The notes under the pieces were generated by a model. It was not told the origin of the DNA, did not search any database, and saw only the letters and a program-made list of their open reading frames with translations. Shown in pieces: positions 23,501-35,560 of a stretch of DNA of 64,000 nt (positions are counted from its first letter, which is position 1; each line of letters begins with the position of its first letter). The translations under genes and the position numbers were made by a program. This DNA comes from Anthoceros angustus (lineage: Eukaryota > Streptophyta > Anthocerotopsida > Anthocerotales > Anthocerotaceae), in the NCBI GenBank assembly GCA_010909165.1, contig MU008187.1, positions 190,247 through 254,246 on the forward strand, in the 5' to 3' direction.

Positions 23501-24502
23501 TATGCACCTTCCGACAATGAACGGATTCCAGACAAGACTCGCTGCCTCATGCCCAATCTATGGCCTGCTACTTATTCAAGCATGTGGACGCTAGCAAATA
23601 TTAGCCAGTTTCTTTGGTCGGAGTGGGAGTGTTCAGCTTGGCAATGGCATGCCATGTTCCATATTCCGACTTGACACTAGGAAGAAGTTTGCAACTTGCC
23701 AGCAAAACGTTGGATGACTTTGGTTTTGCTCTTGTAGCTTTAATCTTTCTTCTACTCCACGGAAGCATTGTTGGATGCTTCCGAAGCTCAGAAACGAGGT
23801 ATGAATGTTGCGACACTTTCAGAGTGACTCGTGTAAAAGCTCACGCCACGCCGCATAATGTCATGGACTGGATCGCTCTCGCCATGTTCATTGTGCAAAT
23901 ATTTCAATGCGCCTAGACTCGCTTTTCATGGAAGTTTTAGACAATTTCGGTTTCGCAAGAGTGTTTAGGACCTGACTTGCATTCAACTAGAGAGGCCACT
24001 GGCTTCTCAAGGCACCGAGAACCAAGTGTGGCCTCCTCACTTTTTCTCTCTTGAGTGTGAGTGAAGGCATCATGTCATGCTCACTACACCATGCTAATTA
24101 CTTGTCTCAGACTCAATCAATTTTAGACTCGGGGTTGGAGATGTATCATGCCTGTCCAGAAGAGTACTCCTCCTACTTTTATTGGACCTCAGTTAGCCGT
24201 AGGGCCACACAACCCTTCACGAGGAGTCGCACCTCCTCATCAATGACATCGACATCACCGTAAGCTTTTCCTTGGGCTTTGGACCCAAGAGACTCTACCG
24301 ATGGACCCAAGAGACTCTACCGAAGCCCGTAAGCTCTTCCTTGGGCTTTGTATTTTTTTTTTTTTTTTCATAAAGCCCTACTTACATTATAAATAACATG
24401 AGGTTATTCATTGAGCATATATTATTTTTGAAAAAATATTATCTTTTTACTACATCTTCTTTCATTATATTGCAAACGACCACCAAGTAAACTTAGCAGG
24501 TT

Positions 24503-24577
24503 CATGTGGTCCATGTGGTCCATGTGGTCCATGTGGTCCATGTGGTCCATGTGGTCCATGTGGTCCATGTGAGCCGT
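24503..24577 (+). repeat. 9 bp minisatellite CATGTGGTC, unit 1
   Basis: About eight tandem CATGTGGTC units just upstream of the protease remnant; the counterpart is at 37202-37270. Confidence 0.9.
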
Positions 24578-24629
24578 GATACCTACATACGCTGCCTTTT
24601 ATATATACGTGAACATGAAATACATGCAT

Positions 24630-25650
24630 GACAAGGCTCCTTCTGAGAGAGGATGAACTTCTTGGCAATGTGATGACCTTTCTACTTGGAGAATTTGGAG
24701 GTGCAAAACCTCCATACATATGACAACACTCCTTTCGAGGGGGAGAGGATCCTTTACGATGATGTTTCCGATTGGAGCGAGTTTATAGTGCAAAACCTAC
24801 ATAAGGATGACATTACCTCCTAACCCGAGACGACTCCTTGGGACGATGTTTGGGATTGAGAAAGATGAATGTTTTACCTCCTATTTGTCATAGGGAGATT
24901 GTGGCACATGCTTCCTCTTTGCAAGCTTAGCTGTCGTTAATGCTAGAATTGCTATAAGATATGGGACATCTCCATTACAACTTTCAGTGCAAGATTACAT
25001 CGACAATTGGCAACCTAGGACTTCCAACGAGCAAGACTTGGCTGCTGGACACAAAAAATTGGCAACTCTCAACAAGGAGCTCCGCGAACATGTTTGCATA
25101 CCATGCACATATGGTGGACATAACCTAGATGTAATGAAGTATGTGAAAAAACATGGCGTTTGGGAAGAAAATTGTCCATACCATTCGGATGGTTGTCACC
25201 AAAATCCGAGCCATGGCCATAATGCTTTTAACATATAAGAGATTTGAAGTACTTAGACTTGAGCATCCCAATGATGAAAGATTTTGTGAATTACACAACA
25301 GACGTAGTATCCATTAACTATGAGGAGGACGAGTTTGACGATCATCCCGACCACCAAGCTCGAAAAGCTTATTCGGTAGGGTGCAAATGATAAAGATCCA
25401 TATGATATGGAGCATCAAGTGTTAATAGTAGGGTTCGATAACGAGAACAAAGTGTGGATCTTATAGAGAACAACGTGTGGATCTTATAGAACTACTGGAT
25501 GAAAAGTGGGGTGATAATGGGTGTTTTGAAATCAACTTCACAAATAGCGCATCTGGAATCTATAACGACGCCTGCATACCTATCCTTTAAGATTATACTT
25601 ACAACAAATATGAAATCTACTTTATGAATCTCCCAAAAGCTCAAGGCTTT
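24630..25650 (+). pseudogene. Papain-type cysteine protease pseudogene, copy 1
   Basis: Peptidase C1A features in order: WDDVWDWRKMNVLPPI-like start of the mature domain near 24840; DCGTCFLFASLAVVNARIAI with the catalytic Cys (about 24897-24960); QDYIDNWQ; then a Cys-containing NCPYHSDG segment; INYEEDEF; and YDMEHQVLIVGFDNENKVW with the catalytic His (about 25410-25460). The family's Asn/Trp region is broken: a 27 bp stretch around GTGTGGATCTTATAG is duplicated and brings a stop. Other stops (TAA near 24822) and frame changes, including one after the EDEFDDHPDHQARKAY segment, show it is dead. A second copy at 37.3-38.3 kb is slightly less damaged. Confidence 0.8.
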
Positions 25651-25799
25651 AGTACTTAAGCTTTAACCTAGTCCAGATAATTCTTATAATATCCTATGAA
25701 CTTATCCCCTATTTTAGTCCAGTGATTGTGAGGATAAAAAGAAATAATTTTATTATTATTATAAACTATTCATTTTATTATAATCAAACTCAAAATTTT

Positions 25800-26690
25800 A
25801 TCTCGTGAATATATATACAGTCCTGGTGGCTCTCCTTCCGGGTCGAGCTCCAATAAGCCTGAAGCTGGCAGGCGTGCAAGGATCGGAAATGGGCGTCGTA
25901 ACTGCTGGAACCGTGAGCAAGTCATGTCAGCAGGGAAAGCTTGAGGCTGTTGGAGCCCTGGAATCTCTGACGAAGACATTTTCTTCTATTTCTCAGTCTC
26001 TGTTTGCACCGGGCCAGAATTCTCTGCAAAAACGAAGGATCTGGTTTTGTGGCAACGAGTTCTGACCTCACTGTCAAACTTGGGTACGTAGTTGGGGAAC
26101 CCTATCTTGCGAATGTATGCATGCGGAGGTAGGCTGCAGGAGGCCATGGATGTGTCCACCAGGGTAGGCAAACCAAATGTCTTCATGCGATCTCTGCACT
26201 GCTGAGCGCGGAAAACCTACTGAGGCATACAACTGTACCATGAGATGTGCAGGTCATAAGGGAAGGCTGATGTCACGGCTTTGTAGCTGCTCTTCAAGCT
26301 TGTGTATTTGCCGGCGAATGGGAATCTGGCAGAAGAGGTCACTTTGATGTGTTGCACAGTGGCATTCTCTTAACTTGTCTGTTGGCACCTCCGTGGTGGA
26401 CATGTTTGCAAAATGTGGGGAACTGGAAGATGCACGCAGGGTTTTTGACACCTTGGCCACAGAAAATGTGTTGATATGGACGGTGCTGATTGTATTGCCG
26501 GACAGCAAGAGCTTGGACATAAGGCACTAGTTGTGTATGTACGAATGGAGAAGGATGATTTAGCTAACCCTGTTACTTTTGCAAGCCATGGTGCCTTACA
26601 GAGGGGCAGGCTGTTGCGCTCACACATGGTTCAAGGGACTGCTGGATGAAGTAGTGGTGGGCAACTGCCTCGTGGACATCTTAACGGAGG
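25800..26690 (+). pseudogene. PPR protein pseudogene, palindrome left arm
   Basis: Broken reading of a plant pentatricopeptide repeat protein. Visible motifs: SKSCQQGKLEAVGALESL, LRMYACGGRLQEAMDVSTRVGK-like repeat, VDMFAKCGELEDARRVFDTL, ENVLIWTVLI, and LRSHMVQGLLDEVVVGNCLVDIL. This is the PLS-type repeat order of organelle RNA-processing factors. Multiple frame changes and stops, and an abrupt switch to antisense lectin sequence at about 26690, show a truncated pseudogene. Confidence 0.8.
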
Positions 26691-27078
26691 TACGCCCTTT
26701 GAACAATCCAGGCAGACAGGTCGAAGTTGGGGTAGGTCAGGTCAGATCTGCATCGTCCTCTGTGGGCAGAAATGAAGGGACAGTTACGGAGATGCTGACG
26801 TTGATCTCGGGCATCAGCGCAGAGTAGTCGATCCAAACTCAACGCTGCTGCCGTTGCCACAATGCCTGAGGGTTTGCTCGGTACTGTGTCTGTTTCTATT
26901 GCCACCAGATTGGTAGTTCCATCCACTGGCCTTCCTGTATCACTGTTAGAGTCAAAGAGCCCCAATCCTGCCCCCACCCATTCCGGAGGCTGGCCTCCAG
27001 AGTTTGTGCAATGAAGGAGGCAAGTCCGTCCGCAATCACAGGCGCCGTGCTTGAAGCTGAAAGAGATGGTGAACACAG
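26690..27078 (-). pseudogene. L-type lectin domain pseudogene, left arm
   Basis: On the minus strand: FTISFSFKHG, LASFIAQTLEAS, GLGLFDSNSDTGRP, NLVAIETDTVPSKPSG and further in, a WIDYSALMPEINVSISV-type strand. This is the legume-lectin fold as found in lectin receptor kinases, with the LGLF and AIETDT strands that carry metal-binding residues. Frameshifts split it and the kinase part is missing. Confidence 0.8.
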
Positions 27079-27493
27079 GCCCTGCAACAAAGCAATCGGC
27101 TTATTACTACATGTGTAGGTACATTTTCATGTAAAAGATTTGAAGGAAAAGAACGAGCAAATCCATCCACAGGACAGGTCGTGTGGTAACGCAGGGAAAA
27201 TCAACCTGCATAGCATTCTCCGGAAAACAAGGTATGGATGTTGCAATTTGTCCCCATGTGCTTTTCCCTCCGTTCCCGTTTGCGGTGGGAAAAGGAAAAG
27301 CCGGATCTGTTAGTTACCCAGTAGCGATCGAAGTTTAGTCCAGTCCCGGTACGCGCCGCCGGGTACGCGGATCGAAGAGGCCACTTTTCAGCCATTTCAT
27401 GCAATGGATGATGCATTGTAAAAACCAAGCTGATGTGCAGGCTCCAGCTCAGTGGTTACATTGTTGAACAGTTGCGTCCTTCCGGCCCTCGTT
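27079..27493. repeat. Palindrome spacer
   Basis: The spacer includes a stretch (27220-27450) that is a diverged copy of 22580-22790, sharing CTTTTCC, CCCGGTACGC, GCGGATCGAAG, GATGCATTGTA and CTCCAGCTC...GTGGTTAC. It is present in the opposite orientation at 39870-40235. Confidence 0.8.
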
Positions 27494-27885
27494 TGTGTTC
27501 ACCATCTCTTTCAGCTTCAAGCACGGCGCCTGTGATTGCGGACGGACTTGCCTCCTTCATTGCACAAACTCTGGAGGCCAGCCTCCGGAATGGGTGGGGG
27601 CAGGATTGGGGCTCTTTGACTCTAACAGTGATACAGGAAGGCCAGTGGATGGAACTACCAATCTGGTGGCAATAGAAACAGACACAGTACCGAGCAAACC
27701 CTCAGGCATTGTGGCAACGGCAGCAGCGTTGAGTTTGGATCGACTACTCTGCGCTGATGCCCGAGATCAACGTCAGCATCTCCGTAACTGTCCCTTCATT
27801 TCTGCCCACAGAGGACGATGCAGATCTGACCTGACCTACCCCAACTTCGACCTGTCTGCCTGGATTGTTCAAAGGGCGTACCTCC
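27494..27885 (+). pseudogene. L-type lectin domain pseudogene, right arm
   Basis: Inverted identical copy of the left-arm lectin remnant, with the same frame breaks. The outer continuation into the spacer (27440-27493) retains the YIVEQLRPSGP segment that the left arm lacks, showing that the right arm is the parental side. Confidence 0.8.
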
Positions 27886-28770
27886 GTTAAGATGTCCACG
27901 AGGCAGTTGCCACCACTACTTCATCCAGCAGTCCCTTGAACCATGTGTGAGCGCAACAGCCTGCCCCTCTGTAAGGCACCATGGCTTGCAAAAGTAACAG
28001 GGTTAGCTAAATCATCCTTCTCCATTCGTACATACACAACTAGTGCCTTATGTCCAAGCTCTTGCTGTCCGGCAATACAATCAGCACCGTCCATATCAAC
28101 ACATTTTCTGTGGCCAAGGTGTCAAAAACCCTGCGTGCATCTTCCAGTTCCCCACATTTTGCAAACATGTCCACCACGGAGGTGCCAACAGACAAGTTAA
28201 GAGAATGCCACTGTGCAACACATCAAAGTGACCTCTTCTGCCAGATTCCCATTCGCCGGCAAATACACAAGCTTGAAGAGCAGCTACAAAGCCGTGACAT
28301 CAGCCTTCCCTTATGACCTGCACATCTCATGGTACAGTTGTATGCCTCAGTAGGTTTTCCGCGCTCAGCAGTGCAGAGATCGCATGAAGACATTTGGTTT
28401 GCCTACCCTGGTGGACACATCCATGGCCTCCTGCAGCCTACCTCCGCATGCATACATTCGCAAGATAGGGTTCCCCAACTACGTACCCAAGTTTGACAGT
28501 GAGGTCAGAACTCGTTGCCACAAAACCAGATCCTTCGTTTTTGCAGAGAATTCTGGCCCGGTGCAAACAGAGACTGAGAAATAGAAGAAAATGTCTTCGT
28601 CAGAGATTCCAGGGCTCCAACAGCCTCAAGCTTTCCCTGCTGACATGACTTGCTCACGGTTCCAGCAGTTACGACGCCCATTTCCGATCCTTGCACGCCT
28701 GCCAGCTTCAGGCTTATTGGAGCTCGACCCGGAAGGAGAGCCACCAGGACTGTATATATATTCACGAGAT
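27885..28770 (-). pseudogene. PPR protein pseudogene, right arm
   Basis: Inverted identical copy of the left-arm PPR remnant, carrying the same stops and the same small deletions relative to the copy at 38.5 kb. Confidence 0.8.
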
Positions 28771-28833
28771 AAAATTTTGAGTTTGATTATAATAAAATGA
28801 ATAGTTTATAATAATAATAAAATTATTTCTTTT

Positions 28834-28990
28834 ATCCTCAATCTCTCCCAATCCGCTTGTCCCCAATTTCTCCCAATCCGGTTGTCCCCAATCTCTCCCA
28901 ATCGCTTGTCCCCAATGTCCCCAATCTCTCCCAATCCGCTTGTCCCCAATGTCCCCAATCTCTCTCCCAATCCGCTTGTCCCAATCTCAC
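28834..28990. repeat. CCAATCTCTCC minisatellite, unit 2
   Basis: Shorter version of the unit-1 minisatellite. It begins in mid-repeat directly at the palindrome edge through the shared word TTATCCTCA. Confidence 0.85.
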
Positions 28991-29882
28991 TCTTGTCAAA
29001 CACGGATCGGCGTAAGATGGGCTGCAATTCAGTGGGCCTGCAATTCTAGCAACACAATGAATGAAGGATATACGATTCGATAGTTAGGATACAAATGACG
29101 AGCATGACGGGATCCCATAACAAATTTCAGTCCACGGGCTCTCCTAATAAGTATCATCCAAGTGAGCTTGCACAATCGGTCTCCTTGAGTCGGTAGGACT
29201 CCTCATAACAACTAGCTGTCCTTGTGAGTTCCACAAATCGATCTCTCTTAATAATAGGTGGGACTACTCGTCACAATTTCTGTCCAAGTGAGCTTGGAAA
29301 AATCGGGTGGGACTCTGGATGGAAAGTCTGAACACTAGGTAGGACTCCTCATATGGGAGTTTTATAGTAGGGCGGAAGAGGAGAAGAAGAAGATTATTAT
29401 AGTCCACTTGGAAGAACCTGTCTTCTTCTTCTATGGTAGTCTCCGGCTCTTGAATTTTCCTTTACTGCGTGAGTTGCGTGAGACGTATAATAATAGACTT
29501 GAAACATGAAACTTGACAAGCGAACATTTCTCACGTATGGTTCTGAGAAGAAAACATGCTGACTACAAAATTTCTCACGTATGTGCTTAACAACGAGGCA
29601 TGGATGGTGCAACTTCCCCATTTGCTTTTCCGTCCGTTTGCTATGGGAAAAGCAAAGCCGTGCATGGACCTAATAACGACGGGGTTCCAATGCCATCCCG
29701 GTACGCGGATCGAAGGTGGTGCATTGTAGGCCAAGCTTATGTTCAGCCTCCAGCTCCGTGGTTACCTTTGGTGGTCAGACTGAAGAAGAAGACAAGGAGG
29801 AGGAGGAGAAGAGTGAAGAGTGCGTTCAGCTTTTTAAACTGGTGTAGCTAAAATATTTTTGTCTCCACTTTACTGCCAACAA

Positions 29883-29952
29883 GTCGTTGTAGTATAGTGG
29901 TAAGTATTCCGCCTGTCACGCGGGTGACCTGGTTCGATCCCCGGCAACGGCG
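29883..29952 (+). tRNA. tRNA-Asp (GTC), degraded copy 2
   Basis: 70-base version. One C is missing before the anticodon stem (TATTCCGCC) and the T-arm carries the CCTGG change, so both the anticodon-arm junction and the T stem are weakened. Anticodon GTC is intact. Likely a pseudo-tRNA. Confidence 0.65.
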
Positions 29953-30148
29953 ATAGACATTTGAGCCGATTGCCTTGAAGGCTCAGATAGTTTTGCGAGT
30001 GCTAAACCCTAAACTCTTTAAATCTAAACCATATAATTCCTTGATATTTAACGTGTTTACAGGTTATGGCAAAATGAAGTGCTTCAGCCTATGGCTTAGG
30101 CCAAAATGAAGTGCTTCAGCCTATGGCTTAGGCCAAATGGACACACAT

Positions 30149-30203
30149 TTATAAGAATTATCTGGACTAGGTTAAAGCTTAAGTACTAAAGCCTTGAGCT
30201 TTT
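30149..30203. repeat. Inverted 50 bp patch at a unit border
   Basis: Between TTTATAAGAA and GAGATTCAT lies the reverse complement of 25635-25690 (protease 3' flank). Both edges are words shared by the two joined sequences (TATAAGAA and GAGATTCAT). Confidence 0.9.
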
Positions 30204-30296
30204 GGGAGATTCATGACATAGTTTGATGTGACGACTTAACGTTAAGTAGAACATAGCATATTCTCAGCAATCTCACTCCTGTGTTGTCACGGATGT

Positions 30297-30490
30297 TCCC
30301 AATCCTCGTGTCCCCAATTTCCCTACCTCTCCCAATCCGCTTATCCTCAATCTCTCCCAATCCGCTTGTCCCCAATTTCTCCCAATCCGGTTGTCCCCAA
30401 TCTCTCCTTGTCCCCAATGTCCCCAATCTCTCCCAATCCGCTTGTCCCCAATGTCCCCAATCTCTCCCAATCCGCTTGTCCCAATCTCAC
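30297..30490. repeat. CCAATCTCTCC minisatellite, unit 3
   Basis: Third block of the same minisatellite, with one unit partly lost compared with unit 1. Confidence 0.85.
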
Positions 30491-31392
30491 TCTTGTCAAA
30501 CACGGATCGGCGTAAGATGGGCTGCAATTCGAGTGGGCCTGCAATTCTAGCAACACAATGAATGAAATATATCTTGATTCGATAGTTAGGATACAGTGAC
30601 GAGCATGACGGGATCCCATAACAAATTTCAGTCCACGGGCTCTCCTAATAAGTATCAGTCCAAGTGAGCTTGCACAAATCGGTCTCCCTTCAGAGTCGGT
30701 AGGACTCCTCATAACAACTAGCTGTCCTTGTGAGTTCCACAAATCGATCTCTCTTAATAATAGGTGGGACTACTCGTCACAATTTCTGTCCAAGTGAGCT
30801 TGGAAAAATCGGGGTGGGACTCTGGATGGAAAGTCTGAACACTAGGTAGGACTCCTCATATGGGAGTTTTATAGTAGGGCGGAAGAAGAAGATTATTATA
30901 GTCCACTTGGAAGAACCTGTCTTCTTCTTCTATGGTAGTCTCCGGCTCTTGAATTTTCCTTTACTGCGTGAGTTGCGTGAGACGTATAATAATAGACTTG
31001 AAACATGAAACTTGACAAGCGAACATTTCTCACGTATGGTTCTGAGAAGAAAACATGCTGACTACAAAATTTCTCACGTATGTGCTTAACAACGAGGCAT
31101 GGATGGTGCAACTTGCCGTCCCCATTTGCTTTTCCGTCCGTTTGCTATGGGAAAAGCAAAGCCGTGCATGGACCTAATAACGACGGGGTTCCAATGCCAT
31201 CCCGGTACGCGGATCGAAGGTGGTGCATTGTAGGCCAAGCTTATGTTCAGCCTCCAGCTCCGTGGTTACCTTTGGTGGTCAGACTGAAGAAGAAGACAAG
31301 GAGGAGGAGGAGAAGAGTGAAGAGTGGAGTGCGTTCAGCTTTTTAAACTGGTGTAGCTAAAATATTTTTTGTCTCCACTTTACTGCCAACAA

Positions 31393-31464
31393 GTCGTTGT
31401 AGTATAGTGGTAAGTATTCCCGCCTGTCACGCGGGTGACCCGGGTTCGATCCCCGGCAACGGCG
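31393..31464 (+). tRNA. tRNA-Asp (GTC), canonical copy 3
   Basis: The only full 72-base copy in the array: acceptor GTCGTTG/CAACGGC with discriminator G, anticodon stem CCCGC/GCGGG around CTGTCAC, and T stem CCGGG/CCCGG around TTCGATC. Internal A and B boxes (TAGTATAGTGG, GGTTCGATCC) are intact for RNA polymerase III. It has no intron and a TTTT run about 40 bases downstream that could terminate transcription. Predicted to decode GAC/GAU. Confidence 0.95.
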
Positions 31465-32365
31465 ATAGACATTTGAGCCGATTGCCTTGAAGGCTCAGAT
31501 AGTTTTGCGAGTGCTAAACCCTAAACTCTTTAAATCTAAACCATATAATTCCTTGATATTTAACGTGTTTACAGGTTATGGCAAAATGAAGTGCTTCAGC
31601 CTATGGCTTAGGCCAAAATGAAGTGCTTCAGCCTATGGCTTAGGCCAAATGGACACACATTTATAAGAACGCCAGGATTAAGCATCATGAGCTTGGATCG
31701 GTACTTAGATGGGGTGCCTAAAGGAGTGGATGCCCTTGGTTCAAGTAGCTTAGGCACACCATGGTACAAGTTGTTAAGTACCAAGTCCCATGACGAAATC
31801 CGTCCTTAGTGGACTTAAATAAAATTCTTCTTCTTCTTCTTCTTCTATGCACTCTCAATAAAATTCTTCTTCTTCTTCTTCTATGCACTCTCGACACGAC
31901 AATGAATGGGATTCAAGTTGTTAAGTACCAATTCCCATGACGAAATCCGTCCTTAGTGGACTTAAATAAAATTCTTCTTCTTCTTCTTCTTCTATGCACT
32001 CTCGACACGACAATGAGCGGGATTACATACGGTACCTCGACACCGCATCGCCCAATCTATGGCCCTTATTCAAGCATGTGGACGCTAGCAAATATTAGCC
32101 GCTTTGGTCGGAGTGGAGTGTTCAACAATGGCATGCCATGTTCCATATTCGACTTGACACTAGGAAGAAGTTTGCAACTTGCCAAAGAAAAGCGTTGGAT
32201 GACTTTGGTTTTGCTCTTGTAGCTTTAATCTTTCTTCTACTCCACAGCATTGTTGGATGCTTAGCTCAAGCGAGGTATGAATGTTGCGAGTGCTACTTAT
32301 TGAGTGACTCCTTCGTAAAAGCTCACGCCTCACGCGCCTGTCACTGGACTCGTGATCGCTCTCGC

Positions 32366-32505
32366 CATGTTCATGGAGCTCCTTGTTGAGAGTTGCCAAT
32401 TTTTGTGTCCAGCCAAGTCTTGCTCGTTGGAAGTCCTAGGTTGCCAATTGTCGATGTAATCTTGCCTTTGAAAGTTGTAATGGAGATGTCCCATATCTTA
32501 TAGCA
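32366..32505. repeat. Inverted protease-exon patch at a unit border
   Basis: Reverse complement of 24945-25085, the segment encoding QDYIDNWQPRTSNEQDLAAG. Its edges coincide with words shared by both partners, CATGTTC and GCAATTCTAGCA. Confidence 0.9.
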
Positions 32506-33344
32506 ATTCTAGCAACACAATGAATGAAGGATATACGATTCGATAGTTAGGATACAAATGACGAGCATGACGGGATCCCATAACAAATTTCAGTCCACGG
32601 GCTCTCCTAATAAGTATCACCAAGTGAGCTTGCACAATCGGTCTCCTTGAGTCGGTAGGACTCCTCATAACAACTAGCTGTCCTTGTGAGTTCCACAAAT
32701 CGATCTCTCTTAATAATAGGTGGGACTACTCGTCACAATTTCTGTCCAAGTGAGCTTGGAAAAATCGGGTGGGACTCTGGATGGAAAGTCTGAACACTAG
32801 GTAGGACTCCTCATATGGGAGTTTTATAGTAGGGCGGAAGAGGAGAAGAAGAAGATTATTATAGTCCACTTGGAAGAACCTGTCTTCTTCTTCTATGGTA
32901 GTCTCCGGCTCTTGAATTTTCCTTTACTGCGTGAGTTGCGTGAGACGTATAATAATAGACTTGAAACATGAAACTTGACAAGCGAACATTTCTCACGTAT
33001 GGTTCTGAGAAGAAAACATGCTGACTACAAAATTTCTCACGTATGTGCTTAACAACGAGGCATGGATGGTGCAACTTCCCCATTTGCTTTTCCGTCCGTT
33101 TGCTATGGGAAAAGCAAAGCCGTGCATGGACCTAATAACGACGGGGTTCCAATGCCATCCCGGTACGCGGATCGAAGGTGGTGCATTGTAGGCCAAGCTT
33201 ATGTTCAGCCTCCAGCTCCGTGGTTACCTTTGGTGGTCAGACTGAAGAAGAAGACAAGGAGGAGGAGGAGAAGAGTGAAGAGTGCGTTCAGCTTTTTAAA
33301 CTGGTGTAGCTAAAATATTTTTGTCTCCACTTTACTGCCAACAA

Positions 33345-33414
33345 GTCGTTGTAGTATAGTGGTAAGTATTCCGCCTGTCACGCGGGTGACCTGGTTCGAT
33401 CCCCGGCAACGGCG
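33345..33414 (+). tRNA. tRNA-Asp (GTC), degraded copy 4
   Basis: Same 70-base form as copy 2, with one C lost before the anticodon stem and CCTGG in the T-arm. Likely a pseudo-tRNA. Confidence 0.65.
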
Positions 33415-34024
33415 ATAGACATTTGAGCCGATTGCCTTGAAGGCTCAGATAGTTTTGCGAGTGCTAAACCCTAAACTCTTTAAATCTAAACCATATAATT
33501 CCTTGATATTTAACGTGTTTACAGGTTATGGCAAAATGAAGTGCTTCAGCCTATGGCTTAGGCCAAAATGAAGTGCTTCAGCCTATGGCTTAGGCCAAAT
33601 GGACACACATTTATAAGAACGCCAGGATTAAGCATCATGAGCTTGGATCGGTACTTAGATGGGGTGCCTAAAGGGAGTGGATGCCCTTGGTTCAAGTAGC
33701 TTAGGCACACCATGGTACAAGTTGTTAAGTACCAAGTCCCATGACGGAAATCCGTCCTTAGTGGACTTAAATAAAATTCTTCTTCTTCTTCTTCTTCTAT
33801 GCACTCTCAATAAAATTCTTCTTCTTCTTCTTCTATGCACTCTCCTGACACGACAATGAATGGGATTCGTACAAGTTGTTAAGTACCAATTCCCATGACG
33901 GAAATCCGTCCTTAGTGGACTTAAATAAAATTCTTCTTCTTCTTCTTCTTCTATGCACTCTTCCGACAATGAACGGATTCAGACAGACCTCGCCTTCATC
34001 GCCCAATCTATGGCCCTACTTATT

Positions 34025-34290
34025 CAAGCATGTGCCACAATCTCCCTAATATATTGTATCTACTTTTTAATCTTGTATCAAACATGTTTGGAAGACGAGA
34101 TTCATGACATAGTTTGATGTGACGACTTAACGTTAAGTAGAACATAGCATATTCTCAGCAATCTCACTCGTGTTGTCATATGTATGGAGGTTTTGCACCT
34201 CAAATTCTCCAAGTAGAAAGGTCATCACATTGCCAAGAAGTTCATCCTCTCTCGGAAGGAGCCTTGTCATGCATGTATTTCATGTTCACG
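34025..34290. repeat. Two inverted patches around a partial unit start
   Basis: 34025-34046 is a reverse-complement sliver from just before the protease catalytic Cys region, joined through GCATGTG and ATCTCCCTA. Then 34172-34290 is the reverse complement of about 24605-24730, joined through GTGTTGTCA and ATATATAAAA. Between them a 130 bp unit start is present, and it is repeated intact after 34300. Confidence 0.9.
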
Positions 34291-34445
34291 TATATATAAA
34301 AGAGATCTCCCTAATATATTGTATCTACTTTTTAATCTTGTATCAAACATGTTTGGAAGACGAGATTCATGACATAGTTTGATGTGACGACTTAACGTTA
34401 AGTAGAACATAGCATATTCTCAGCAATCTCACTCCTGTGTTGTCA

Positions 34446-34660
34446 CGGATGTTCCCAATCCTCGTGTCCCCAATTTCCCTACCTCTCCCAATCCGCTTAT
34501 CCTCAATCTCTCCCAATCCGCTTGTCCCCAATTTCTCCCAATCCGGTTGTCCCCAATCTCTCCCAATCGCTTGTCCCCAATGTCCCCAATCTCTCCCAAT
34601 CCGCTTGTCCCCAATGTCCCCAATCTCTCTCCCAATCCGCTTGTCCCAATCTCACTCTTG
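34446..34660. repeat. CCAATCTCTCC minisatellite, unit 5
   Basis: Minisatellite at the start of the last, long unit; one CTCT slip distinguishes it from unit 1 and it shares this slip with unit 2. Confidence 0.85.
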
Positions 34661-35560
34661 TCAAACACGGATCGGCGTAAGATGGGCTGCAATTCAGTGG
34701 GCCTGCAATTCTAGCAACACAATGAATGAAACTGTGATATACTGATTCGATAGTTAGGATACAGTGACGAGCATGACGGGATCCCATAACAAATTTCAGT
34801 CCACGGGCTCTCCTAATAAGTATCAGTCCAAGTGAGCTTGCACAAATCGGTCTCCCTTCAGAGTCGGTAGGACTCCTCATAACAACTAGCTGTCCTTGTG
34901 AGTTCCACAAATCGATCTCTCTTAATAATAGGTGGGACTACTCGTCACAATTTCTGTCCAAGTGAGCTTGGAAAAATCGGGGTGGGACTCTGGATGGAAA
35001 GTCTGAACACTAGGTAGGACTCCTCATATGGGAGTTTTTATAGTAGGGCGGAAGAGGAGAAGAAGAAGATTATTATAGTCCACTTGGAAGAACCTGTCTT
35101 CTTCTTCTATGGTAGTCTCCGGCTCTTGAATTTTCCTTTACTGCGTGAGTTGCGTGAGACGTATAATAATAGACTTGAAACATGAAACTTGACAAGCGAA
35201 CATTTCTCACGTATGGTTCTGAGAAGAAAACATGCTGACTACAAAATTTCTCACGTATGTGCTTAACAACGAGGCATGGATGGTGCAACTTCCCCATTTG
35301 CTTTTCCGTCCGTTTGCTATGGGAAAAGCAAAGCCGTGCATGGACCTAATAACGACGGGGTTCCAATGCCATCCCGGTACGCGGATCGAAGGTGGTGCAT
35401 TGTAGGCCAAGCTTATGTTCAGCCTCCAGCTCCGTGGTTACCTTTGGTGGTCAGACTGAAGAAGAAGACAAGGAGGAGGAGGAGAAGAGTGAAGAGTGGA
35501 GTGTTCAGCTTTTAAACTGGTGTAGCTAAAATATTTTTGTCTCCACTTTACTGCCAACAA

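Larger units (their letters stand above)
25729..28840. repeat. Near-perfect palindrome, 1.35 kb arms
   Basis: Left arm 25729-27078 and right arm 27494-28840 are inverted copies whose encoded frames are identical residue for residue; spacer 27079-27493. The minus strand from 28840 to 27079 is colinear with 38430-40235, so the right arm and spacer are the parent order and the left arm is the added inverted piece. The junctions carry short homology (TTCACCATC at the spacer side, TTATCCTCA at the outer right side). Both arms share small deletions not in the third copy. Confidence 0.9.

Noticed and set aside
23614-23916. Frame with a hydrophobic segment LDDFGFALVALIFLLLHGSIV
   Set aside because: It might be a signal-peptide exon of the protease, but orientation, distance and stops do not allow a convincing join; it is left unassigned within the array unit.
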